64,000 bases of DNA from Pantoea rwandensis (GTDB lineage Bacteria > Pseudomonadota > Gammaproteobacteria > Enterobacterales > Enterobacteriaceae), in NCBI RefSeq assembly GCF_002095475.1, contig NZ_MLFR01000016.1, forward strand, positions 54,284 through 118,283. Direction: 5' to 3'. The notes beneath the pieces are model-generated. The model saw only the letters and a list, made by a program, of their open reading frames with translations, was not told the DNA's origin and made no database searches. Positions within the stretch are counted from its first letter, which is position 1; every line of letters starts with the position of its first letter. The translations under genes were made by a program, and so were the position numbers. Below, in pieces: positions 7,576 through 16,463 of the stretch.

Positions 7576-8796
7576 ATGAGTGATTTTTACCAAAATGGCG
7601 TCATTACCAACTTTCATAATCTCACCCACCGCAGCGTCGAATCGCTGGAAAAAGAGATGGTGCGCTTTGCTCGCAAGCGCAAAATGGGACTAATTCTGCC
7701 TTCACTGTTTTCTGAACTTGAAGGGCCAGCGTTGGATAACATCGTCAATGAATTGGCTAAAGTCCCCTATCTGGATGAAATTGTCATCGGCCTTGATCGC
7801 GCTGACCGCGATCAATTTCTCTTCGCCCGGGAGTTCTTCTCACGATTACCGCAGCGCCACCGTATCTTATGGAACGACGGCCCGCGACTCAAAGCGCTGG
7901 ATGCAGAGCTGGATAAAGAGGGCCTGTCACCCAGCCAGCCGGGTAAAGGCCGGAATGTGTGGTTCTGCACCGGTTATACCTTGGCCTCAGATCGCAGCCA
8001 GTGTGTCGCACTGCACGATTGCGATATCGTCACTTACGAACGCGGCATGCTCGCACGGCTGCTCTATCCGCTCGCCAACCCGGCGTTTCAGTATGAGTTC
8101 TGCAAAGGCTTTTATGCGCGTGTAGCGGATGGGAAACTGAATGGGCGCGTTGGTCGTCTACTGGTCGGCCCCCTGCTACGCTCACTGCAGAAGGTTTATG
8201 GCCACTCTGAATACCTCGATTACCTGACCAGCTTCCGTTATCCCCTCTCTGGTGAATTTGCTATGCGCACCCATGTGCTGAATGGCATAAAAATCCCCGG
8301 CGACTGGGGGCTAGAGATCGGTGTGTTATCCGAGATTTATCGCAACTACACCACGCGGCAAACCTGCCAGGTGGAGATTGCCGATAATTACGACCACAAA
8401 CATCAGCCATTGGCCGAAGAGGATGGGACTGGTGGTTTAAAACGCATGAGTAATGACATTGTGCAGTCCCTGCTGCGTAAACTGGCCACCATGGGCGTGC
8501 CCCTCACCAGCGACTCGTTTCGCGTCCTAAAGGCAACTTACTATCGTAACGCGCTGGATATGATGGAGATCTATAACCATGAAGCCACGATGAATGGCCT
8601 CAAGTTTGATCAACACATCGAGGAAGCCGCTGTCGAGATGTTTACCCAAGCGATATTGGACGCGGGTCAATCCTTTATCGAGCGCCCTAATGAAAAGCCT
8701 TTTATTCCCAGCTGGAGCCGGGTGCAATCGGCTTTCCCTGACATCCTGCAACGCATTTATCAGGCAGTGGAAGAGGATAACGACGGCAAAGTTTAA
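7576..8796 (+). CDS. gpgS: Glucosyl-3-phosphoglycerate synthase, GT81 family
   Basis: GpgS transfers glucose from an NDP-glucose donor to 3-phosphoglycerate, the first step of glucosylglycerate synthesis. The 406-residue protein has the GT-A fold features of family GT81: an N-terminal nucleotide-binding part (KMGLILPSLFSELEGPAL), a GPRLKALDAEL segment, GKGRNVWFC before the metal-binding DCD motif (residues 148-150), and GDWGLEIGVLSE further on. It forms an operon with the yedP phosphatase. The pair should make glucosylglycerate, a solute known in enterobacteria under osmotic stress with low nitrogen; a mannosyl donor cannot be excluded from sequence. Its TAA shares the palindrome TTAA with the stop codon of convergent dgcQ. 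Confidence 0.92.
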   Translation: MSDFYQNGVITNFHNLTHRSVESLEKEMVRFARKRKMGLILPSLFSELEGPALDNIVNELAKVPYLDEIVIGLDRADRDQFLFAREFFSRLPQRHRILWNDGPRLKALDAELDKEGLSPSQPGKGRNVWFCTGYTLASDRSQCVALHDCDIVTYERGMLARLLYPLANPAFQYEFCKGFYARVADGKLNGRVGRLLVGPLLRSLQKVYGHSEYLDYLTSFRYPLSGEFAMRTHVLNGIKIPGDWGLEIGVLSEIYRNYTTRQTCQVEIADNYDHKHQPLAEEDGTGGLKRMSNDIVQSLLRKLATMGVPLTSDSFRVLKATYYRNALDMMEIYNHEATMNGLKFDQHIEEAAVEMFTQAILDAGQSFIERPNEKPFIPSWSRVQSAFPDILQRIYQAVEEDNDGKV

Positions 8797-10445
8797 CCCT
8801 CAGCACATACGCGATTGCGGCCACCGGTTTTCGCCAAATAAAGTCGACGATCGGCGGTCGCTTGCAGCGTTTCTGCATGATAATCGCCCAGTTCTTCACT
8901 CGCGGTGACGCCCGCCGACAAGGTCACACTGAACGTCGCCTTACAGTTAACCAAGATGGTTTTCGCCGCTAATCGCGTACGGATGCGTTCCGCCACCGCG
9001 CTGGCCTCGGACAACGTCGTTTCTGGCAGCACAATACAAAACTCCTCCCCACCAATACGGCCTGCAACATCATATTTACGCAGTGTATGGCTGATGACGC
9101 TCGCGACACGAATCAGAGCTTGGTCTCCAGCTGCATGCCCCCAGGTATCATTGACGTTTTTGAAATGATCGACGTCGAGCTGGATGACCGCGATCGGCGT
9201 CTGCTGCTGCTTGTTGTGCGCCGCCAAGGCAACAAACTGTTCAAAGAACGCATTACGATTAAGTAAGCGCGTCATTCCATCATAATTTGCCCGCCAAGCG
9301 AGCTGAGAGGAGAGCATGTCCATACGCCGAACCATGCGAAAAATCACCTGATGAGTGACCCCCAGCAACAGTACAAACAGCAACCACATACCCAACAGGA
9401 AAAGGGCGACACGCCCCAACTCCTGCGATAAACCTTGTCTCAGACTCTGAATGTTGACGAGATAAGCATCGAAATTTTTTAGATGACTCCAGCTGACAAA
9501 CTGCGTTCCTAGTCGCATTACGCCTGCGGGCTGCTGCCGCATCCGCGCCTCGACCCGGGCCTGCTGTTCCTGCGTTAAGGGTTCATCGTTAGGGGCGTGC
9601 AACCGCGTGATCTCATTTAACGAGCGGTCCACTATCAGCAGTTTGCCCTGCAAGAGACTGTGATGCACTTGCATCATCAGGGCGTGAATGCGTTGCTGGG
9701 TAAAATCCATCGACAGCACGCCATACCAGTAGCCATTGCTGACAATGGGTGTGCTGACCGTCATCATCAACCCTTCATTAAACTCACCCTGATAAACTTC
9801 GGTCCATCGCAGCCGTGAATGCGACGAATTCGCGGGGTTTTGATCGCGAAAGTAAGGACGCTGAATCATGGTGCTGTAGCTTTGCGCCAGCTCCTGCGGG
9901 CTTTGCGGCGGTCTGGAACTGATAAAAAATCCCGCACGCGAGATGTACCAAAAACGCGAATGAAAATCCTGCGCTGAATCCCCAAATTGCAATATAAAAC
10001 TAAACTCCAGCGCGGCTCGCAGCTCTTGGTTGATATGGTCAGCTTCGCGCAGCAGCAGAGGGTCGTGCGCTAGCCAGCTATCACTCACACCGTTGAGCGG
10101 CATGCTGCGGGGACTAGAGAGTTGAAGCTGCCAGGTGTTTTGCTGGCGCAGGCGTTGGAAACGGGCAATCGCTTCTCTCGCATGGTCTGAATCCAGCGGA
10201 TGCGTCAGGGCATAATTAAGCATTTTTTCGTAGTACATCAACTCATCAATGCTCTCCTGAAACTGGCTGTCGAGGCTTTTTTGAATTTCGGCGAGTTGGG
10301 CACGTTGACGCTCTTCATAATTGTTCTTTAATTCCAGCGCTTCATGCACGGTGAGGAAAGCTGAAAAAAGAAAGACCGCCAGAAAGCAGAGGTGCACCCG
10401 CAGAAACGGATGACCGGCACGCTGCGGCAGAGAAGAGATAGGCAT
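8793..10445 (-). CDS. dgcQ: Membrane diguanylate cyclase DgcQ (YedQ)
   Basis: Makes cyclic di-GMP and in E. coli/Salmonella can activate cellulose synthesis. The 550-residue product has a TM segment near residues 15-33, a large periplasmic sensor (about 35-340), a second TM (about 343-370), and a C-terminal GGDEF domain. The active-site signature is GGEEF (465-469), and RxxD (RKYD, 456-459), the allosteric inhibitory I-site, lies at the normal distance, so the enzyme should be active and product-inhibited. Position next to yodC and yedI matches E. coli, with gpgS inserted on the 3' side. Confidence 0.93.
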   Translation of the reverse strand: MPISSLPQRAGHPFLRVHLCFLAVFLFSAFLTVHEALELKNNYEERQRAQLAEIQKSLDSQFQESIDELMYYEKMLNYALTHPLDSDHAREAIARFQRLRQQNTWQLQLSSPRSMPLNGVSDSWLAHDPLLLREADHINQELRAALEFSFILQFGDSAQDFHSRFWYISRAGFFISSRPPQSPQELAQSYSTMIQRPYFRDQNPANSSHSRLRWTEVYQGEFNEGLMMTVSTPIVSNGYWYGVLSMDFTQQRIHALMMQVHHSLLQGKLLIVDRSLNEITRLHAPNDEPLTQEQQARVEARMRQQPAGVMRLGTQFVSWSHLKNFDAYLVNIQSLRQGLSQELGRVALFLLGMWLLFVLLLGVTHQVIFRMVRRMDMLSSQLAWRANYDGMTRLLNRNAFFEQFVALAAHNKQQQTPIAVIQLDVDHFKNVNDTWGHAAGDQALIRVASVISHTLRKYDVAGRIGGEEFCIVLPETTLSEASAVAERIRTRLAAKTILVNCKATFSVTLSAGVTASEELGDYHAETLQATADRRLYLAKTGGRNRVCAEG

Positions 10446-10576
10446 CAGCAGCCATGCTCCGAAAAAGGGCGAATGCGCAAAGTGTAGTCAGAGGGAGAAA
10501 AAGCGTACAGGCAGGGATCAAAGGAAAATCAAATAGGTAAAACGCAACGGGACGGCGAATACCGCCCCGCAAGCGC

Positions 10577-10756
10577 TTAGCTGGCCAGTTGGCGCGCTGC
10601 TGACAAATGACTCAATTCGTCACTGCGGAACGCCTCCCGGCGCACGCTAAAGCCATCATACCAACGACACTCTACCATTCCGCTGGCATAGCCGGTCACC
10701 ACCATAGTGGGTCCGCCCTCTTTATGCTGAACTTCGTCACTGATCGCAAAGGTCAT
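10577..10756 (-). CDS. yodC: YodC family small protein
   Basis: A 59-residue protein read from the minus strand, starting MTFAISDEVQHKEGGPTMVV and continuing TGYASGMVECRWYDGFSVRR. The GGPxMxVTGY and VECRWYDG blocks are the signature of the YodC/DUF2158 family, small proteins of unknown function. In E. coli yodC also lies directly beside yedQ. The start codon is preceded by a GGAGGG-like site. It has the length typical for the family. Confidence 0.93.
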   Translation of the reverse strand: MTFAISDEVQHKEGGPTMVVTGYASGMVECRWYDGFSVRREAFRSDELSHLSAARQLAS

Positions 10757-10880
10757 ACCGCGCCCTCCCTTTTCCGTTGATTGAACGAGAATAGGTATAG
10801 CAGCTGGACAGGTTTTTTGCCTATAGGATATTGCTATTACTGTGACGAAATCGGAATAAGCAGTTAAAAATGTTGTTTAT

Positions 10881-10913
10881 AAAAAAAGCCGATAAAATTT
10901 ATTATCGGCTTTG
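10881..10913 (-). terminator. Rho-independent terminator, minus strand
   Basis: Read on the minus strand, AAAGCCGATAA is followed by a short loop, its complement TTATCGGCTTT and further T residues. It ends the transcript of the small peptide gene 10937-11068 and perhaps of the yedI operon. Confidence 0.85.
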
Positions 10914-10936
10914 AAGCAGTTTCCCGGGTGGGAAAA

Positions 10937-11068
10937 TCAGATTTTGCAACCTTCGCAATCAGCCTCATCGCTGATATCGACTGGGACTTCATTGGCTTTT
11001 TCAGCCGCTTTGGCTTCAGCCTGTTCCAGCTGCGCATCGATATCAAATTCAAACATATCGTCGTTCAT
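10937..11068 (-). CDS. Acidic 43-residue protein with C-terminal CxxC, unknown
   Basis: Reading the minus strand gives MNDDMFEFDIDAQLEQAEAK followed by AAEKANEVPVDISDEADCEG and CKI. It is very acidic, predicted helical in the middle, and ends in a Cys-x-x-Cys motif. An AGGAG site lies 7 bases before this ATG (a second ATG directly upstream is too close) and a strong terminator follows the stop, so expression is likely. I do not recognise the family. A metal-binding or redox role of the CxxC is only a guess. Confidence 0.72.
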   Translation of the reverse strand: MNDDMFEFDIDAQLEQAEAKAAEKANEVPVDISDEADCEGCKI

Positions 11069-11107
11069 CATCGTTCTCCTGACCCGTGATTAGAAAATTC
11101 CTGCGCT

Positions 11108-12019
11108 TTATACCGATTTTCCACGCAGCTTAGCAATCAGATTTACCACCAACAGCACGATCGACCCAATGATGAAACCGAGCACCAGATTAGCGCCGTT
11201 GCTCAACAATGCCGAGACGACACCGTGGAAACCGCTACTGTATTCAGTGATCGCGTGATGCAGGGGCGTAATGCCATGCACAATAATCCCGCCACCCACT
11301 AAGAACATCGCTACCGTGCCCACGACGGTCAAAATCTTCATCAGCAGAGGTGCCAGCGCCAATAATACGCTGCCCATCCCCTGCGCCAGGGTGGACGATT
11401 TCTCACGCAGCCAGTAGCCCAGGTCATCGATTTTAACAATCATCGCGACAATGCCGTACACACCGATAGTCACCAGAATCGCGATGCCAGCCAGAATCAA
11501 AACCTGGTTGAGCAACGGGGCTTCGGAGACAATCCCCAGCGTGATGGCCACAATTTCCGCTGACAAAATGAAGTCAGTCCTCACCGCACCTTTGACTTTA
11601 TCTTTCTCGAACTGGCGCGGATCCATCTGGGACAATTTGTCGAGGCGTTGTTGGCGGGCCTCTGGACTGCTGTCCGCTTTATCGTGATTAAGGCTGTGTA
11701 AGACCTTTTCCACGCCTTCGTAACACAGGTAAGCCCCGCCCACCATGAGTAAGGGAGTAATGAGCCAAGGAGCAAAAGCGGAGATCAATAATGCCAGCGG
11801 CACCAGAATCAGCTTGTTTAAAAATGACCCCTTAGCCACGCTCCAAACAACGGGTAATTCACGATTGGCTTTGACGCCGGTCACCTGCTGCGCATTGAGC
11901 GATAAATCGTCACCCAATACGCCAGCAGTCTTCTTTGCCGCGACTTTGCCCATGACGGAGATATCATCAAGCAAAGTGGCAATGTCATCCAGAAGTGTCA
12001 GTAAGCTGGTTCCTGCCAA
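11108..12019 (-). CDS. yedI: YedI family inner-membrane protein (DUF808)
   Basis: Multi-pass membrane protein of unknown function. The 303-residue product begins [20 protein letters not shown] after the initiator and contains [20 protein letters not shown] and [15 protein letters not shown], near-identical to E. coli YedI. The start is a TTG at 12019: it aligns with the E. coli Met-Ala-Gly start, has AAGGA 8 bases upstream, and an in-frame ATG further upstream lies inside the preceding gene. About six hydrophobic segments follow. It is 11 bases downstream of the 91-residue hypothetical gene and probably cotranscribed with it. Confidence 0.92.
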   Translation of the reverse strand: MAGTSLLTLLDDIATLLDDISVMGKVAAKKTAGVLGDDLSLNAQQVTGVKANRELPVVWSVAKGSFLNKLILVPLALLISAFAPWLITPLLMVGGAYLCYEGVEKVLHSLNHDKADSSPEARQQRLDKLSQMDPRQFEKDKVKGAVRTDFILSAEIVAITLGIVSEAPLLNQVLILAGIAILVTIGVYGIVAMIVKIDDLGYWLREKSSTLAQGMGSVLLALAPLLMKILTVVGTVAMFLVGGGIIVHGITPLHHAITEYSSGFHGVVSALLSNGANLVLGFIIGSIVLLVVNLIAKLRGKSV

Positions 12020-12030
12020 AATATTTATCC

Positions 12031-12306
12031 TTATTCCTGTTCGTGATCCTGACAACAGGGGCAACGCTCAACAGCCGTCACTGACATATCAGCGATGCCC
12101 ACACAGTCCCATTCGACGCGAAGTGTCTGCCCGGCAAGATCGCCCGCATGCACATATTTGCTCACCGGACTTTCCGTCATCCCACTGATCTCCTCGGTGG
12201 CCACCAACTGCTCGCCAAGATAGATGCGCGCCGTTGCATGGGTGTTCACCATCCGCTCATCACGGAGTTGATACAGGCGTTTGACCGTCAGTTTGATGCT
12301 GCTCAT
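12031..12306 (-). CDS. Hypothetical 91-residue protein ending in CPCC
   Basis: The protein [20 protein letters not shown]... reads as a compact, mainly beta protein ([40 protein letters not shown]) and ends [12 protein letters not shown]. The CPCC with a third Cys in EWDCVG could bind a metal such as zinc. I do not recognise the family. It precedes yedI by 11 bases on the same strand and is therefore probably in its operon. A weak GGAA site precedes the ATG at 12306; an internal Met at codon 19 is an alternative start. Confidence 0.7.
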   Translation of the reverse strand: MSSIKLTVKRLYQLRDERMVNTHATARIYLGEQLVATEEISGMTESPVSKYVHAGDLAGQTLRVEWDCVGIADMSVTAVERCPCCQDHEQE

Positions 12307-12376
12307 GGCTTTATTCCGCGTCCCAGAGAAAGGGCTGATCTAAACCGTTATAGCGTTTAAAAGCAACAATCGCGCA

Positions 12377-12853
12377 TTATTCAATGCGATAGTGATGCAG
12401 CCCTTGATGATCGATTTCGCCGCTGTGCGATGCCGCCAACAGCCACTCTTCCAACCTTTCCACTAATGCCACATCTTCTAGTTTCAATTTACCGCGTAAC
12501 GCGCACTCCCACACGATCAAGACCTTCCAGCCGCTCTCCTGTAATTGCTGGATATAGCGCCGGTCACGCTCGACATTACTGTTGATTTTTCCGGCCCAGA
12601 ATTCGGTGCGCGTGGCAGGCATGTTAAATAAGTAGCAATGATGACGATGCCAGAAGCAACCGTGGACGAAGATTATCGCTTTCTCCTGTGGCAACACAAA
12701 GTCAGGACGGCCAGGCAGCGCCTTATCTTGCACGCGATAACTAAAGCCACGATCTTTTAAAATCAAGGCAATACGCTGCTCAATCGCCGTATCCTGTTGG
12801 CGAATAGCACGCATATTTTTGCTGCGGATATCTTGTGAGTGGACATCTGCCAT
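12377..12853 (-). CDS. vsr: Very short patch repair endonuclease Vsr
   Basis: Vsr nicks 5' of the mismatched T in T:G mispairs that arise by deamination of Dcm-methylated cytosine (CT(A/T)GG). From the ATG at 12853, preceded by AAGGAG, the product is 158 residues and starts MADVHSQDIRSKNMRAI. The catalytic set is visible: Asp51 in GRPDF, His64 in VHGCFW and His69 in FWHRHHC, and the zinc-binding Cys/His cluster around HGCFWHRHHC. In E. coli vsr overlaps dcm on the same strand; here the two genes are divergent, 126 bases apart. The open frame extends upstream of 12853 but that part is not conserved. Confidence 0.96.
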   Translation of the reverse strand: MADVHSQDIRSKNMRAIRQQDTAIEQRIALILKDRGFSYRVQDKALPGRPDFVLPQEKAIIFVHGCFWHRHHCYLFNMPATRTEFWAGKINSNVERDRRYIQQLQESGWKVLIVWECALRGKLKLEDVALVERLEEWLLAASHSGEIDHQGLHHYRIE

Positions 12854-12979
12854 GGCGTCTCCTTGGTTTGGGGCTCCTTCAACTTTAGCGGTTTGGGGCA
12901 AAAGCGAAAGGCACGTGCAACAAGTGTGTGAATGCGCGAGGAGTGATAGCATAGCGGCTTCACTGTTAAGGAAAAACGC

Positions 12980-14380
12980 ATGCTTGCTATCGAACCCGCC
13001 GCGACTGCTTCGCCCTCCTCGTTCACTGCTGCTTCGGATGACGCGACATCGCTGTTATTGCAGGTCCTCGATATCTACGCCACGCGTGATGTGCTGCAGA
13101 CCTTAACCGATGCCGGAGGCCTCGACTGGAGCGTCTCTCGGTTGAACCGTATTCGTCAGGAAAAAAGCCGTGTCCCGGCACTCTCCAGTCGCGAAGTCAG
13201 CAGCCTGCAGGCGCTGTTGCCGTCACGTCCGCAGCATTACGACACGCCTGAATTTCAGTTTATCGATCTGTTCGCTGGCATTGGTGGGATACGCCGCGGC
13301 TTTGAACAGATTGGCGGTCGGTGCGTGTTCACCAGCGAATGGAATAAGGAAGCCGTACGGACTTATAAAGCCAACCATTACAGCGATCCTACCCAGCATC
13401 AGTTTAACAGCGATATTCGCCTGGTTACGCAGCCTGCTGGTCTGAAGGACGAACAGGCGATTTACCAGCACATTGACCAAACCATCCCGGATCACCAGGT
13501 TTTACTGGCGGGTTTTCCTTGCCAGCCGTTTTCTCTGGCGGGTGTCAGTAAAAAGAATGCGCTAGGCCGTGCCCACGGTTTCGAGTGCGAAGCGCAGGGC
13601 ACGCTGTTTTTCGACGTGGCGCGTATTCTCGCGGCCAAAAAGCCGCCGTTCTTTGTGCTGGAGAACGTCAAAAATCTTAAAAGCCATGACCAGGGGCGTA
13701 CTTTTGCCATCATCATGGCGACGCTGGATGAATTGGGTTACGACGTGGCTGATGCCGCGGATAGCGGTACACCGGATGCAAAAATTGTCGATGCGCGCCA
13801 TTTCCTGCCGCAACATCGCGAACGTATTGTGCTGGTCGGCATTCGCCGTGATAGTGGCCTGAACAGAGGCTTCTCACTGCGTTCGCTCGCGCAGTTTTAT
13901 CCGCCACAAGTACCCTCGCTGCAGAGCCTGCTGGAACCCGCACCTGAGCAAAAATACATCCTGTCTCCGACGCTTTGGCAGTACTTGTATCAGTACGCGA
14001 AAAAGCACAAAGCCAAAGGCAATGGTTTTGGCTTCGGGCTTAACGATCCGCACAATCCCAACGTTTGCGTGCGTACCCTCTCTGCGCGTTATTACAAAGA
14101 TGGCTCAGAGATTCTGATCGATCGTGGTTGGGATCAGGCGCAAGGTGAGGTCGATTTCCAACAAACCAGCAATATGGCACGCCGTCCCCGTCGCTTAACG
14201 CCGCGAGAGTGCGCCCGGTTAATGGGATTTGAGGCGCCAGGAGAAAGCCATTTCCGCATTCCCGTCTCTGATACCCAAGCTTATAAACAGTTCGGTAATT
14301 CCGTGGTCGTGCCGGTTTTTGCTGCTGTCGCCCAACTGCTTTTGCCGTTGATTCAGCAACATCAGCGTCGCAACACCTAG
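12980..14380 (+). CDS. dcm: DNA cytosine-5 methyltransferase Dcm
   Basis: Methylates the inner cytosine of CC(A/T)GG. The 466-residue product has all m5C motifs: motif [17 protein letters not shown] (about 94-109), motif [13 protein letters not shown] with catalytic Cys181, motif [11 protein letters not shown], motif [14 protein letters not shown], target-recognition region with [17 protein letters not shown], motif [16 protein letters not shown] and motif [12 protein letters not shown]. The N-terminal 90 residues diverge from E. coli. AAGGA precedes the ATG. No partner restriction enzyme is visible nearby, as expected of Dcm. The divergent partner is vsr. Confidence 0.97.
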   Translation: MLAIEPAATASPSSFTAASDDATSLLLQVLDIYATRDVLQTLTDAGGLDWSVSRLNRIRQEKSRVPALSSREVSSLQALLPSRPQHYDTPEFQFIDLFAGIGGIRRGFEQIGGRCVFTSEWNKEAVRTYKANHYSDPTQHQFNSDIRLVTQPAGLKDEQAIYQHIDQTIPDHQVLLAGFPCQPFSLAGVSKKNALGRAHGFECEAQGTLFFDVARILAAKKPPFFVLENVKNLKSHDQGRTFAIIMATLDELGYDVADAADSGTPDAKIVDARHFLPQHRERIVLVGIRRDSGLNRGFSLRSLAQFYPPQVPSLQSLLEPAPEQKYILSPTLWQYLYQYAKKHKAKGNGFGFGLNDPHNPNVCVRTLSARYYKDGSEILIDRGWDQAQGEVDFQQTSNMARRPRRLTPRECARLMGFEAPGESHFRIPVSDTQAYKQFGNSVVVPVFAAVAQLLLPLIQQHQRRNT

Positions 14381-14503
14381 CACCCCAGGTCCATAATTTC
14401 CTTTAGGGACGCGCTTTGTGCTGTTTTGCACTGAATCGCGTCCGCTGTCACCTAACTGTCACCTGCGCTCCCAATACTCCTTTTTATTTTTTGGGGGCGT
14501 TAG

Positions 14504-16105
14504 ATGTCACTCCTTTCCGTTATCTCCTTACCGCTGCGTTTTCGTACACGACTCTCATGGCACATGCCGCTGTGGCTCACCAGCTTACGCAGTCAGTTTC
14601 TGCTGTTTATTGTGCTGTTTTGTCTGCTCCAATTTGCAGGCGTGCTCCTGCTCAATAATCACGTTAACCAAACACAAACCTCTTTACAGCAAGCCAATCA
14701 ACTACGGGAAAGATTGGCACTACTGGATAAGGCACGAATTGAATTACTGACGGCCAGTGATAATAGCCATCGTGCCGGCATCTACCTGATGCAAGACCAG
14801 CAAAGTGGGTCGGTCGACAGCTGGAAGAGCCTTGCATCCGCCTCGGATGAGTCGTTGAAAAAAGCGCAGTCATTATTTACGGCTTATCACGCCAAAGCCG
14901 ACAGCCCGCTGGCGCAAGGGTTTGCCATGCTGGCGGAGGGATTGCAGGAGCAGCTCAAAGGATTAGCGGCCAACGATATTAACGCGTTCTTTATGGTGCC
15001 GATGCAGGCATTTCAACAGCAGTTTAACGATGCCTGGTTCAGTGAAATCGAACAGGCCAACCATCAGCTGACCAGCGTCAACCAGAACACCCTCAGCACG
15101 TTGAAGCAGAGCCGTAACATGTCGCTGATTGTCAGTGGCATATTGATGGCGATGCTGGTCCTCGCATCCAGTCTGGTCATGCGTGGAGTATTACTCCCGT
15201 TGCGTCGTGCCAATGCGCAGTTAGAGCACATTGCGACAGGGGATTTAGTGCCCAGCCATACCACCCCACGACGCCAATCTCTGGAGACACGCCAGCTGTT
15301 TCAATCGATTGAGTCCATGCGCGATGGCCTGCAACAAATTGTGAGTGATATCAATACGGTTGCGGTAAGTGTTGCGGCCGGTGCCGAGGATATGCAGCAG
15401 CATAATGAGCAGGTGATGCAGCAGCACCAGACGCAGAATGCCAGCTTCCACCATCTGTCGCAGCGCTTGCATCGCGTTTCCGAAGAAGTTGAGATTGGTG
15501 CGCAGTTCTCGCAGCAAGCCACACAGGAAGCGCAGTCTGCCGATGAACTGATGCGTAACTGCGCCATTGAAGTCGATAATATGGAGCACAAAATGCAGCA
15601 GATCGTCACGGCCTCGGGGGATATAGCCGGGATTGTCGGCATGCTGGATAACCTGTCAATGCAAACTCGGTTACTGTCGCTGAACGCCGCGATCGAATCC
15701 GCGCATGCGGGTACTTATGGTCGTAGCTTCTCAGTCGTCGCGAAAGAAATGGGCTTGCTCTCGCAGCAGAGCGGCGAATCTACACGACAGATCGATGGCT
15801 TAATTCAGCACACGCAGCAGCATGTCAATGATGGTTTTGATAAAGTGAAATCACTGGAAGTGCTGTTTGCGCAGATAAGCGGAGCTGTGTCTGGTGTGGT
15901 GACACAGTTGGACGAGTTGCAGCAAAACTCCACGGCGCAAAGCCACCGCGTGAGCAAAATTGCCCATGAAGTGGTCGAGATGAGTCAGCAGCTACAACAA
16001 AACGAAGAACTGAACGCTCATCAGGTGCAGGCCGCTGCACAGTTACGTGAACTTTCAGATCGACTTGCACAACGCGCGCAGCAATTCCGCGTTAACGCCG
16101 CTTAA
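14504..16105 (+). CDS. Methyl-accepting chemotaxis-like protein with altered signalling tip
   Basis: A 533-residue chemoreceptor-like protein: TM1 about residues 29-50, periplasmic helical sensor about 52-200, TM2 about 205-228, HAMP, then a coiled-coil signalling domain. The hairpin tip departs from the near-invariant consensus: MLDNLSMQTRLLSLNAAIES followed by AHAGTYGRSFSVVAKEM, so the usual EAARAGExGRGFAVVA has Arg to His and Glu to Thr changes, and the following block is LLSQQSGES instead of LAxRSAxAA. It ends QFRVNAA without an NWETF tether. GGGGG precedes the ATG. It may couple weakly to CheA/CheW or serve another histidine-kinase pathway; the ligand is unknown. It lies between dcm and a bidirectional terminator. 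Confidence 0.88.
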   Translation: MSLLSVISLPLRFRTRLSWHMPLWLTSLRSQFLLFIVLFCLLQFAGVLLLNNHVNQTQTSLQQANQLRERLALLDKARIELLTASDNSHRAGIYLMQDQQSGSVDSWKSLASASDESLKKAQSLFTAYHAKADSPLAQGFAMLAEGLQEQLKGLAANDINAFFMVPMQAFQQQFNDAWFSEIEQANHQLTSVNQNTLSTLKQSRNMSLIVSGILMAMLVLASSLVMRGVLLPLRRANAQLEHIATGDLVPSHTTPRRQSLETRQLFQSIESMRDGLQQIVSDINTVAVSVAAGAEDMQQHNEQVMQQHQTQNASFHHLSQRLHRVSEEVEIGAQFSQQATQEAQSADELMRNCAIEVDNMEHKMQQIVTASGDIAGIVGMLDNLSMQTRLLSLNAAIESAHAGTYGRSFSVVAKEMGLLSQQSGESTRQIDGLIQHTQQHVNDGFDKVKSLEVLFAQISGAVSGVVTQLDELQQNSTAQSHRVSKIAHEVVEMSQQLQQNEELNAHQVQAAAQLRELSDRLAQRAQQFRVNAA

Positions 16106-16108
16106 ATA

Positions 16109-16136
16109 AAAAAACCCGTCAATGACGGGTTTTTTC
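16109..16136. terminator. Bidirectional Rho-independent terminator
   Basis: AAAAAACCCGTC, AAT loop, GACGGGTTTTTT: an A-stem-T hairpin that works in both directions. It separates the chemoreceptor gene (plus) from the convergent ribbon-helix-helix gene (minus), ending only a few bases from both. Confidence 0.88.
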
Positions 16137-16138
16137 GC

Positions 16139-16387
16139 TTATTTCTTTTTCTTACCTTTCTTCAGCAGCGCACGTACCTGCTTAAGTTCAGAAGCGGAAA
16201 GCTGTTCAGACACCGCTTCTTCGGTATGCAGATTATCAACGTCCTGTTGCTCAACAGCATGCAAACTGGCCTGTAAGCGGTTAACGATCTCCTGGCTCAT
16301 GGAGATTTGGTTATCTGCGGCTAACTGTTTGATGTGCTCCTTCAGCGCCGGGTCAATTTTAATGGTTAAGTTAACGGTCTCGGTCAT
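16139..16387 (-). CDS. Arc-type ribbon-helix-helix protein
   Basis: An 82-residue protein with an N-terminal ribbon-helix-helix domain (TVNLTIKIDPALKEHIKQLA then ISMSQEIVNRLQ, about residues 4-45) like Arc/MetJ-fold DNA binders, a linker, and a very basic tail LLKKGKKKK. GGGAG lies 7 bases before the second Met (16387), which I prefer; the first ATG two codons earlier is too close to it. No toxin gene accompanies it, so an antitoxin role is not supported. It sits alone between two terminated units; a transcription regulator with unknown targets is the best call. Confidence 0.82.
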   Translation of the reverse strand: MTETVNLTIKIDPALKEHIKQLAADNQISMSQEIVNRLQASLHAVEQQDVDNLHTEEAVSEQLSASELKQVRALLKKGKKKK

Positions 16388-16463
16388 CTTCATACTCCCT
16401 TTTGATTTACAACAACGTAGCGGAAGAATATGAAAGTTAACAGACTGTCATAAAAATTTAATA

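Noticed and set aside
16139..16387. Antitoxin of a toxin-antitoxin pair
   Set aside because: The ribbon-helix-helix gene has no small partner gene on its strand; it is flanked by a terminator and by yedJ.
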